The notes beneath the pieces were generated by a model. It did not search any database. It saw nothing but the letters and a program-made list of their open reading frames with translations, and was not told where the DNA came from. Below are positions 1 through 4,409 of a stretch of DNA of 6,262 nucleotides, in pieces. The translations under genes were made by a program, and so were the position numbers. The stretch lies in contig DKIT01000006.1 of the NCBI GenBank assembly GCA_002454415.1, forward strand, positions 1-6,262. Reading direction: 5' to 3'. This DNA comes from Sphingobacterium sp. UBA6711. GTDB lineage: Bacteria; Bacteroidota; Bacteroidia; Sphingobacteriales; Sphingobacteriaceae. Position 1 is the stretch's first letter. Each line of letters begins with the position of its first letter.

Positions 1-144
1 GTAGATCACCCTATGGGTGGTGGTGAAGGCCGTACTTCAGGAGGTCACCCACGCTCACGTACAGGTGTATTAGCTAAAGGCTTCAAAACACGTTACAAGA
101 AGAAAACATCGAATCGTTACATCATTGAGAGAAGGAAAAAATAA
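1..144 (+). CDS. rplB: 50S ribosomal protein L2 (uL2), C-terminal fragment
   Basis: This is the last 47 codons of L2 plus TAA (142-144); the 5' part lies before the window. L2 is a primary 23S rRNA binder near the peptidyl-transferase centre and helps join the subunits. The fragment opens with VDHPMGGGEGR, the most conserved stretch of the family. The histidine at fragment residue 3 aligns with the conserved His229 of E. coli L2 (numbered without Met). The second histidine found in E. coli (HPHGGG) is Met here. The end is a typical basic tail (KTRYKKKTSNRY, then IIERRKK). The final A of its stop is the A of the rpsS start (TAATG), suggesting coupled translation. The identity is secure although only the end is visible. 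Confidence 0.97.
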   Translation, partial: VDHPMGGGEGRTSGGHPRSRTGVLAKGFKTRYKKKTSNRYIIERRKK

Positions 145-410
145 TGGCTCGTTCAATTAAAAAAGGTCCTTATATCGATCACAACTTAGAAAGAAAAGTT
201 CTTTCTATGAATGAAACTAACAAAAAGTCAGTTATCAAAACATGGTCTCGTAGATCAATGATTTCACCTGATTTTGTTGGCCATACCTTCGCAGTGCACA
301 ACGGGAATAAATTTATCCCTGTTTATGTAACAGAAAATATGGTAGGTCACAAGCTTGGTGAATTCGCGCCTACGCGTACATTCAGAGGCCACGCAGAAAA
401 GAAAAAATAA
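144..410 (+). CDS. rpsS: 30S ribosomal protein S19 (uS19)
   Basis: S19 binds the 16S rRNA 3' domain in the head of the small subunit, with S13, and contacts tRNA and the B1 bridges. The 88 residues match the usual length (E. coli 92). Family marks are MARSIKKGPYID at the N-terminus, the KTWSRRSMI segment around residues 32-40, and the C-terminal GHKLGEFAPTRTFRGH before a KKK end. The ATG at 144 overlaps the rplB stop by one base. The purines just upstream (GAGAGAAGGA) are Arg/Lys codons of rplB and need not be a ribosome binding site. The next start, rplV, follows after 6 bases. Nothing is unusual. Confidence 0.98.
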   Translation: MARSIKKGPYIDHNLERKVLSMNETNKKSVIKTWSRRSMISPDFVGHTFAVHNGNKFIPVYVTENMVGHKLGEFAPTRTFRGHAEKKK

Positions 411-416
411 TAGGTA

Positions 417-500
417 ATGGAAGCAACAAAAAAACTTAAAAAGTCTGTCTTAATTAGACAACGCAAAGAGCAAGAGAAAGCTCAACAAGGAGGAGCTTAG
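417..500 (+). other. N-terminal extension of L22, closed by an in-frame TAG
   Basis: This is a 27-codon ORF (MEATKKLKKSVLIRQRKEQE, then KAQQGGA) ending in TAG at 498-500. It starts 6 bases after rpsS, where rplV belongs. Its Lys/Arg/Gln-rich sequence is the kind of helical extension that Bacteroidota L22 proteins carry before the conserved AKL..CPTSPRKM core. Its frame is the same as that of the core (417 and 513 differ by 96 bases), so without the TAG this would be one 144-codon rplV gene. Codons 4-6 contain a run of seven A. An AGGAGG lies at 488-493 within the Gln-Gly-Gly codons. I read it as the original 5' part of rplV, now separated by a nonsense codon, unless the TAG is an error or is read through. 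Whether a free peptide is made cannot be seen. Confidence 0.85.
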
Positions 501-516
501 GATGCCAAATTATTGA
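488..516 (+). promoter_or_regulatory. AGGAGG plus four-codon mini-ORF across the rplV interruption
   Basis: AGGAGG (488-493) is followed after 8 bases by ATG (502-504), the spacing of a textbook Shine-Dalgarno site. That ATG is in the +1 frame and reads Met-Pro-Asn-Tyr then TGA (514-516). The TGA overlaps the TTG at 513-515 in the L22 frame (TTGA), the geometry of termination-reinitiation. The sequence shows this directly; that it works so is inference. Bacteroidota ribosomes generally make little use of Shine-Dalgarno pairing, and AGGAGG is also simply what Gln-Gly-Gly codons spell here. Confidence 0.3.
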
Positions 517-851
517 ACTGCCCGACTTCGCCTCGTAAGATGCGTTTAGTGGTAGATCTAATTCGTGGTCAACGTGTTGAAAATGCATTATACATTTTAA
601 AACACTCAAGTAAAGAAGCTGCTGCTCGTGTAGAAAAATTATTATTATCTGCAATCAAAAACTGGGAAGCCAAAAACGAAGGTAAATCAGTGGAAGAAAG
701 CGAACTAATTGTAAAAGAAGTATCAGTAGGTGGAGGTCGTCAATTGAAAAGATTACGCCCAGCTCCTCAAGGTCGCGGATACAGAGTTCGTAAACGTTCA
801 AATCACGTTACGTTGGTAGTTGATAGCAAATTAAACGTTGAACAAAACTAA
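513..851 (+). CDS. rplV: 50S ribosomal protein L22 (uL22), core frame downstream of an in-frame TAG
   Basis: L22 binds 23S rRNA early in assembly, and its long beta hairpin lines the peptide exit tunnel. The core is intact: LNCPTSPRKMRLVVDLIRG at the start, KEAAARVEKLLLSAIKNWE in the middle, the tunnel hairpin VGGGRQLKRLRPAPQGRGYR, and KRSNHVTLVV near the end. The frame is open from 501 (codons Asp-Ala-Lys-Leu-Leu) but has no ATG before 540. The start is therefore uncertain: TTG 513 gives 112 residues, near the 110 of E. coli, but loses the conserved AKL. ATG 540 gives 103 and loses the PTSPRK region too. If TAG 498-500 is decoded or is an error, the gene runs 417-851 with 144 codons before TAA. 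The core shows no decay, so it looks functional. Identity is certain; start and mode of expression are not. Confidence 0.9.
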   Translation: MNCPTSPRKMRLVVDLIRGQRVENALYILKHSSKEAAARVEKLLLSAIKNWEAKNEGKSVEESELIVKEVSVGGGRQLKRLRPAPQGRGYRVRKRSNHVTLVVDSKLNVEQN

Positions 852-862
852 TTTATTGAGAA

Positions 863-1657
863 ATGGGACAAAAAGCAAATCCAATAGGTAGCAGATTAGG
901 AATCATCAAAGGTTGGGATTCTAACTGGTTCGGAGGTAAAAACTATTCCGATAAATTAGTTGAAGACGAAAAAATCAGAAAATATCTTTCTGTTCGTATC
1001 GCAAAAGGTGGTGTAGCTAAAGTTGTTATCGAAAGAACTTTAAAACGTATCACTGTTACAATTCACACTGCTCGTCCAGGTATCGTTATCGGAAAAGGTG
1101 GTCAAGAAGTTGACAAGATCAAAGAAGAGTTGAAAAAACTGACTAAAAAGGATGTTCAAATCAACATTTTCGAGATCAAACGCCCTGAGTTAGATGCTAA
1201 GTTAGTAGCTGAAGGTGTCGCTAAACAATTAGAGGCACGTATTTCATTCCGTCGTGCAATGAAAACTTCAATCGCTTCTACCATGCGTATGGGTGCAGAA
1301 GGTATCAAAATCATGTGTTCTGGTCGTTTAGGTGGTGCTGAAATGGCGCGTACTGAACAATACAAAGAAGGAAGAACTCCTTTACACACATTGCGTGCTG
1401 ATATCGACTACGCTTTAGCTGAAGCATTGACTACATACGGTAAAATTGGTATCAAAGTTTGGATCTGTAAAGGTGAGGTTTACGGTAAACGTGACTTATC
1501 TCCAAACATCGGCCAAGCATCTGGTGTAAAATCACGTGGCAACCACGAAGGTGGTGGCGAACGTCGTGACAACCGTAACAATAAAGGTGGTCGCGGTGGA
1601 AATAACCGTGGTGGAAACAACCGTGGTGGAAATAACCGTGGTCCGAAAAAAGATTAA
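863..1657 (+). CDS. rpsC: 30S ribosomal protein S3 (uS3) with Gly/Asn/Arg-rich tail
   Basis: S3 sits in the small-subunit head at the mRNA entry channel, with S4 and S5, where it contributes to mRNA helicase activity. The protein has 264 residues against 233 in E. coli. The start MGQKANPIGSRLG is canonical. A type II KH domain covers about residues 38-106, with its GxxG loop as GKGG at 77-80. The C-terminal S3 domain runs to about 212 (MRMGAEGIKI, SGRLGGAEMART, and YGKIGIKVWICKGEVYGKRD). Residues 213-264 form a low-complexity tail rich in Gly, Asn and Arg with three tandem Arg-Gly-Gly-Asn-Asn-type units, probably disordered and RNA-binding. ATG 863 lies 11 bases after the rplV stop and has no Shine-Dalgarno. 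Confidence 0.98.
   Translation: MGQKANPIGSRLGIIKGWDSNWFGGKNYSDKLVEDEKIRKYLSVRIAKGGVAKVVIERTLKRITVTIHTARPGIVIGKGGQEVDKIKEELKKLTKKDVQINIFEIKRPELDAKLVAEGVAKQLEARISFRRAMKTSIASTMRMGAEGIKIMCSGRLGGAEMARTEQYKEGRTPLHTLRADIDYALAEALTTYGKIGIKVWICKGEVYGKRDLSPNIGQASGVKSRGNHEGGGERRDNRNNKGGRGGNNRGGNNRGGNNRGPKKD
1595..1639 (+). repeat. Three tandem 15-base repeats in the rpsC tail
   Basis: The units are 1595-1609, 1610-1624 and 1625-1639, each GGTGGAAAYAACCGT, encoding Gly-Gly-Asn-Asn-Arg. Units 1 and 3 are identical; unit 2 differs by one synonymous base (AAC for AAT). The flanks carry partial, more diverged versions. The unit is a multiple of three, so copy-number change keeps the frame and would only alter the length of the S3 tail. 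Confidence 0.93.
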
Positions 1658-1684
1658 TAGAGTTTATTTAGATTACAACAAAAA

Positions 1685-1700
1685 CCTGCTGAAGAAGCAG
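1685..1700 (+). other. Weak hairpin in the rpsC-rplP gap
   Basis: The 62-base gap 1658-1719 is AT-rich and holds only a small possible stem, CTGCT (1686-1690) with AGCAG (1696-1700) around a GAAGA loop. No T run follows, and no promoter box or Shine-Dalgarno is visible. It may have no function. Confidence 0.25.
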
Positions 1701-1719
1701 ATTTAAAAAGTATACGAAC

Positions 1720-2142
1720 ATGTTACAGCCAAAAAGAACGAAGTTCAGAAAGATGCAGAAAGGCCGCATGAAAGGTAACGCTTCTCGTGGAGCGGAATTA
1801 GCTTTCGGTTCTTTCGGTATCAAAACAATGGAGCAAGCATGGATCACTAGTCGTCAAATCGAGGCAGCTCGTATTGCGGTTACACGTTATATGAAACGTG
1901 AAGGTCAAGTTTGGATTCGTATTTTCCCTGACAAACCTGTTACGAAAAAACCTGCAGAGGTACGTATGGGTAAAGGTAAGGGTGCTCCAGAATACTGGGT
2001 AGCAGTAGTACGCCCAGGCCGTATGTTATTTGAAGCAGAAGGTGTGCCTTTGGAAATTGCCAAAGAAGCTTTACGCCTTGCAGCTCAAAAACTTCCGGTT
2101 CAAACTAAGTTTGTGATTCGTAGAGACTACGTTGAAGCATAA
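1720..2142 (+). CDS. rplP: 50S ribosomal protein L16 (uL16)
   Basis: L16 binds 23S rRNA beside the A site and the elbow of the A-site tRNA, and is needed for late 50S maturation. The 140 residues are close to the 136 of E. coli. Conserved segments in order are MLQPKRTKFRKMQKGR at the start, FGSFGIKTMEQAWITSRQIE at 29-48, the WIRIFPDKPVTKKP block near 65-78, and VRMGKGKGAPEYWVAVVRPG from 81. Arg82 matches E. coli Arg81, the residue hydroxylated by YcfD/RoxA; whether it is modified here is unknown. ATG 1720 follows the 62-base gap and carries A at -3. A structured 92-base gap follows the gene. Confidence 0.98.
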   Translation: MLQPKRTKFRKMQKGRMKGNASRGAELAFGSFGIKTMEQAWITSRQIEAARIAVTRYMKREGQVWIRIFPDKPVTKKPAEVRMGKGKGAPEYWVAVVRPGRMLFEAEGVPLEIAKEALRLAAQKLPVQTKFVIRRDYVEA

Positions 2143-2155
2143 AAATCTTGGTAAT

Positions 2156-2213
2156 GTCATCATTTAAGCGTTAGGGCCGTTACCCCTAACGCTATATATA
2201 AACGGATGATAAC
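2156..2213 (+). promoter_or_regulatory. Structured RNA element in the rplP-rpmC gap (hairpin, possible pseudoknot)
   Basis: The gap 2143-2234 contains a perfect 10-bp stem, AGCGTTAGGG (2167-2176) with CCCTAACGCT (2184-2193), around the loop CCGTTAC. The first five loop bases, CCGTT (2177-2181), are exactly complementary to AACGG (2201-2205), so an H-type pseudoknot can be drawn. An outer helix GTCATCAT (2156-2163) with ATGATAAC (2206-2213) pairs at seven of eight positions. The hairpin is followed by CTATATATAA rather than a T run, so it is not a typical intrinsic terminator. It could be a binding site for a ribosomal protein, an RNA processing site or a pausing signal before rpmC. The pairing is seen; the role is inference. 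Confidence 0.55.
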
Positions 2214-2234
2214 CCAAATAACAACTGAAAAAAC

Positions 2235-2453
2235 ATGAAAAATTCAGAAATTTTAGAATTATCTAATGAGGACTTAAAAGCTCGTCTTGCAGAAGAGAAA
2301 ACAGCCCTTACAAAATTGAAATTTGCACATGCTGTTTCAGCTATTGAGAACCCTAACGTGATCAAAGCAGCACGCAAAACTATCGCTCGTATCAGTACAG
2401 AGATCAGTGCACGCAAAGCTGCAGCTAAAAATGAAACAGCCTCTGAGGCGTAA
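2235..2453 (+). CDS. rpmC: 50S ribosomal protein L29 (uL29)
   Basis: L29 is a small helical protein at the peptide exit-tunnel rim, next to L23, and forms part of the docking surface for trigger factor and SRP. The 72 residues fit the family (63 in E. coli). The N-terminal MKNSEILELSNEDLKARLAE is the characteristic first helix with the L29 Glu-Ile...Leu-Leu spacing. The second helix contains the NPNVIKAARKTIARISTEI segment, matching the family signature of basic residues before an Ile-Ala-Arg-Ile turn. The C-terminus is Ala/Lys-rich (ARKAAAKNETASEA). ATG 2235 is preceded by GAAAAAAC and no Shine-Dalgarno. The gene lies directly after the structured gap and 14 bases before rpsQ. Confidence 0.95.
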   Translation: MKNSEILELSNEDLKARLAEEKTALTKLKFAHAVSAIENPNVIKAARKTIARISTEISARKAAAKNETASEA

Positions 2454-2467
2454 AATTTAAAGTCGAA

Positions 2468-2722
2468 ATGGAAAGAAATTTAAGAAAAACAAGAATCGGC
2501 TTAGTAGTTAGCAACAAGATGGACAAATCTATCGTGGTATCAGTGGAACGTAAAGTGAAACACCCGATCTATGGTAAGTTCGTTAAAAAAACTACTAAAT
2601 TTAAAGCTCATGACGAAACTAATACCTGCGGTATCGGCGATACGGTATTAATTATGGAAACTCGTCCGCTGAGTAAAACAAAAAACTGGAGATTAGTTGA
2701 AATTATAGAAAGAGCTAAATAA
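2468..2722 (+). CDS. rpsQ: 30S ribosomal protein S17 (uS17)
   Basis: S17 is an OB-fold protein and a primary binder of the 16S rRNA 5' domain. The 84 residues equal the E. coli length. The beta-barrel signature is clear: RKTRIGLVVSNKMDKSIVVS at 6-25, KVKHPIYGKFVKKTTKFKAHD at about 29-49 (split here only by reading order), then the GIGDTVLIMETRPLSKTKNW block and RLVEIIERAK at the end. It is the last gene of the classical S10 operon order, but only one base separates its TAA from the rplN ATG, so S10 and spc operons are continuous here. ATG 2468 has GAA directly before it and no Shine-Dalgarno. Confidence 0.97.
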   Translation: MERNLRKTRIGLVVSNKMDKSIVVSVERKVKHPIYGKFVKKTTKFKAHDETNTCGIGDTVLIMETRPLSKTKNWRLVEIIERAK

Positions 2723-2723
2723 C

Positions 2724-3092
2724 ATGGTACAACAAGAATCAAGACTTAATGTAGCTGACAATAGCGGTGCTAAACAAGTTTTAGTAATCCGTGTATTGGG
2801 CGGTACGCGCAAGCGTTATGCATCAATCGGAGATAAGATTGTTGTATCGGTGAAAAGCGCTATGCCTTCAGGAAACGTGAAAAAAGGTTCCGTTTCTAAA
2901 GCAGTAGTCGTTAGAACGAAAAAGGAAATCCGTCGTAAAGATGGTTCATATATCCGTTTCGATGACAACGCCGCTGTATTATTAAATAATAATGATGAAC
3001 CACGTGGTACACGTATCTTTGGCCCTGTTGCTAGAGAGTTGCGTGAGAAACAGTTCATGAAAATTGTATCATTAGCACCGGAGGTTTTATAA
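2724..3092 (+). CDS. rplN: 50S ribosomal protein L14 (uL14)
   Basis: L14 forms intersubunit bridges with 16S rRNA helix 14 and is the docking site of the silencing factor RsfS. The 122 residues are near the E. coli length of 123. Family marks are MVQQESRLNVADNSGAK at the start, CvLGG-type sequence as VIRVLGGTRKRYASIGD near 21-37, KKGSVSKAVVVRTKKEIRR around 54-72, FDDNAAVLLNNNDEPRGTRI around 79-98, and FGPVARELR at 99-107. This is the first gene of the classical spc operon. Its start is one base after rpsQ, leaving no room for a separate promoter there, so it depends on transcription from upstream. Confidence 0.98.
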   Translation: MVQQESRLNVADNSGAKQVLVIRVLGGTRKRYASIGDKIVVSVKSAMPSGNVKKGSVSKAVVVRTKKEIRRKDGSYIRFDDNAAVLLNNNDEPRGTRIFGPVARELREKQFMKIVSLAPEVL

Positions 3093-3094
3093 TT

Positions 3095-3439
3095 ATGGCA
3101 CAGAAAACAAAAACAACTACGCACAAAATCAAAATTAAAAAAGGTGATTTAGTGAAAGTTATCGCTGGTAACTCTAAAGGTGTTCAAGGAAAAGTATTGA
3201 CTGTTTTAGTGGATAAAAATAGAGCTATCGTTGAGGGCGCTAACATCGTAAAAAAACACACTAAACCAAGTGCAGCTAATCCTAATGGTGGTATCATTGA
3301 GAAAGAAGCTGGTATTCACATCTCTAATTTAGCTGTTATCGATCCTAAAACAGGTGCAACTACACGTGTTGGTCGTAAGTTAAATGCAGATGGTAAATTA
3401 GTTCGTTACGCTAAAAAATCAGGGGAGGAAATTAAATAA
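3095..3439 (+). CDS. rplX: 50S ribosomal protein L24 (uL24)
   Basis: L24 is an early 23S rRNA-binding assembly protein located near the tunnel exit. The 114 residues compare with 104 in E. coli. The N-terminal KOW motif is clear (KIKKGDLVKVIAGNSKGVQG at about 13-32, then KVL). It is followed by VEGANIVKKHTKPS and GGIIEKEAGIHISNL, the usual L24 order, and a basic C-terminus. The start ATG is 2 bases after rplN. A GGAGG lies at 3080-3084 inside the rplN codons for Pro-Glu-Val, 10 bases before the ATG, one of the few Shine-Dalgarno-like motifs here. The stop TAA overlaps the rplE ATG by one base. Confidence 0.98.
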   Translation: MAQKTKTTTHKIKIKKGDLVKVIAGNSKGVQGKVLTVLVDKNRAIVEGANIVKKHTKPSAANPNGGIIEKEAGIHISNLAVIDPKTGATTRVGRKLNADGKLVRYAKKSGEEIK

Positions 3440-4008
3440 TGACTTACGTACCAAGATTAAAAGTGAAATATGCGGAAGAAATCCGTAAAGCACTTCAAGA
3501 AAAATTTCAGTATAAAAGTATTATGCAGGTTCCTAAACTTGAGAAAATCGTTGTTTCACAAGGCGTAGGAGCTGCAACAGCTGACAAAAAATTAATCGAT
3601 AACGCTATCGCTGAGTTGACTTTAATCACAGGTCAACAAGCCGTTGCTACAAAATCGAAAAAAGATATTTCAAACTTTAAATTACGTAAAGGTATGCCTG
3701 TAGGGGCACGTGTTACTTTACGTGACAATAACATGTTTGAATTCTTGGATCGTTTGGTAGCAGTATCGCTTCCACGTATTCGTGACTTCCGCGGTATCAA
3801 CGATAAAGGTTTTGACGGACGTGGTAACTACAACTTAGGTATCACTGAACAAATCATTTTCCCTGAGATCAACATTGACAAAATCAACAAGATCCAAGGT
3901 ATGGATATCACTTTCGTGACTTCTGCTCAAAATGATGTTGAAGCTTTAGAATTGTTGAAACAATTCGGTTTACCATTTAAAAATCAAAATACTAATAACA
4001 ATGGCTAA
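3439..4008 (+). CDS. rplE: 50S ribosomal protein L5 (uL5)
   Basis: L5 binds 5S rRNA in the central protuberance and, with S13, forms bridge B1b. The 189 residues compare with 179 in E. coli. Conserved stretches in order are MTYVPRLKVKYAEEIRKAL, the MQVPKLEKIVVSQGVG segment at about 29-44, ITGQQAVATKSKKDISNFKL from 68, RKGMPVGARVTLR near 88-100, the SLPRIRDFRGI segment, and GITEQIIFPEI. The C-terminus carries a short Asn-rich end (KNQNTNNNG). The start overlaps the rplX stop by one base (TAATG); a GGGGAGG lies about 10 bases upstream within rplX Gly-Glu-Glu codons. The 3' end overlaps rpsN by 8 bases, suggesting translational coupling. Confidence 0.98.
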   Translation: MTYVPRLKVKYAEEIRKALQEKFQYKSIMQVPKLEKIVVSQGVGAATADKKLIDNAIAELTLITGQQAVATKSKKDISNFKLRKGMPVGARVTLRDNNMFEFLDRLVAVSLPRIRDFRGINDKGFDGRGNYNLGITEQIIFPEINIDKINKIQGMDITFVTSAQNDVEALELLKQFGLPFKNQNTNNNG

Positions 4009-4270
4009 AGAAGGATTAAAAGCACGCGAAGTAAAACGCGCTAAATTGGTAGCTAAATATGCAGCAAAACGTGCAGAATTAAAAGCTGCTGGCGATTACG
4101 TTGCATTAGATAAATTGCCTAAAAATGCTTCTCCAGTACGTTTACACAATCGTTGTAAATTGACTGGTCGTCCTAAAGGATATATGCGTCAATTCGGTAT
4201 CTCTCGTGTAACTTTCCGTGAGATGGCCCTAGATGGCAAGATCCCAGGGGTGAAAAAAGCTTCTTGGTAA
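4001..4270 (+). CDS. rpsN: 30S ribosomal protein S14 (uS14), zinc-free type
   Basis: S14 binds 16S rRNA in the small-subunit head next to S3 and S10. The 89 residues match the zinc-independent short class. The C-terminal signature is clear: RLHNRCKLTGRPKGYMRQFG, ISRVTFREMALDGKIPGV, and the KKASW end. Only one cysteine is present, in RCKLTG, so the CxxC...CxxC zinc ribbon of the other S14 class is absent. ATG 4001 overlaps the last 8 bases of rplE (ATGGCTAA), so ribosomes may pass directly from L5 to S14. The TAA is followed by a 139-base gap that holds the strongest regulatory-looking sequence of the window. Confidence 0.98.
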   Translation: MAKEGLKAREVKRAKLVAKYAAKRAELKAAGDYVALDKLPKNASPVRLHNRCKLTGRPKGYMRQFGISRVTFREMALDGKIPGVKKASW

Positions 4271-4294
4271 TTTAAAAAAAAGTACTTAATTTTG
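4264..4294 (+). promoter_or_regulatory. Possible Bacteroidota-type promoter at the rpsN end
   Basis: TAATTTTG (4287-4294) fits the Bacteroidota -7 consensus TAnnTTTG exactly, and a TTG (4264-4266) lies 20 bases upstream, within the TTG-N17-23 spacing reported for Flavobacterium. Transcription would begin around 4300, inside the left arm of the following hairpin. It could supply extra transcript for rpsH and later genes. A short box in AT-rich DNA can arise by chance, so confidence is low. Confidence 0.35.
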
Positions 4295-4328
4295 CCCGGG
4301 CAATTCTTTTGGGATTGCCAGGGTTTTT
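4295..4328 (+). terminator. Intrinsic terminator-like hairpin between rpsN and rpsH
   Basis: CCCGGGCAAT (4295-4304) pairs with ATTGCCAGGG (4314-4323) at nine of ten positions with one internal G-A mismatch. The loop is TCTTTTGGG, and TTTTT (4324-4328) follows at once. This is the form of an intrinsic terminator or attenuator. It lies in mid-operon, where full termination would silence rpsH to rpsE, so partial termination or conditional attenuation is more likely. An alternative fold is the self-complementary TTGCCCGGGCAA at 4292-4303. Confidence 0.6.
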
Positions 4329-4349
4329 GCATTTTAAAATTATTTAACA

Positions 4350-4392
4350 GATAGCAGGTCTCATACCAACGGTTGGGAGGGAAACCGCTGTC
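4350..4392 (+). promoter_or_regulatory. Structured 5' leader just before rpsH (candidate autoregulatory site)
   Basis: The stretch can fold into one long imperfect stem: GATAGC (4350-4355) with GCTGTC (4387-4392), including one T-G pair; a bulged A4356; GGT (4357-4359) with ACC (4384-4386); CTC (4360-4362) with GAG (4377-4379), with GGAA bulged on the 3' side; an ATA bulge; and CCAA (4366-4369) with TTGG (4373-4376) closed by CGG. The gene starts 17 bases later. S8 represses the spc operon in E. coli by binding an mRNA mimic of its 16S site, so a bulged stem before the S8 gene is a natural candidate for similar control. I see no clear sequence match to helix 21, so this is inference. Confidence 0.5.
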
Positions 4393-4409
4393 ACAAATTT
4401 TCATATATA

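Noticed and set aside
428..434. Slippage on the seven-A run in codons 4-6 of rplV
   Set aside because: Slippage by one or two bases would move out of the frame that encodes the core, so it cannot bypass the TAG.
488..503. prfB-like programmed +1 frameshift at AGGAGG-A-GCT-TAG
   Set aside because: A +1 shift leads to Arg-Met-Pro-Asn-Tyr and a TGA at 514-516, while the L22 core lies in the original frame, so the shift would not yield L22.
454..654. 66-codon minus-strand ORF across the rplV interruption
   Set aside because: It lies opposite the conserved L22 coding sequence, resembles no family I know and has the look of a shadow frame.
1156..1389. Minus-strand ORF inside rpsC
   Set aside because: It is the complement of the conserved S3 domain, with no own start signal or recognisable product.
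2167..2193. Reading the rplP-rpmC hairpin as an intrinsic terminator
   Set aside because: The stem is strong, but the next bases are ATATATAAACGG with no T run.
2816..3124. 102-codon minus-strand ORF opposite rplN and the rplX start
   Set aside because: It is a shadow of L14 coding sequence and crosses a gene boundary; no family is recognisable.
2146..4271. Identical 10-mer TCTTGGTAAT at 2146-2155 and 4262-4271, near both structured gaps
   Set aside because: In the second case it is the coding end of rpsN (Ser-Trp-stop). The distances to the two hairpins differ, so coincidence is likely.
4189..4404. Minus-strand ORF spanning the rpsN end and the gap before rpsH
   Set aside because: It is explained by antisense of rpsN plus the hairpin region; no homology or start signal is apparent.
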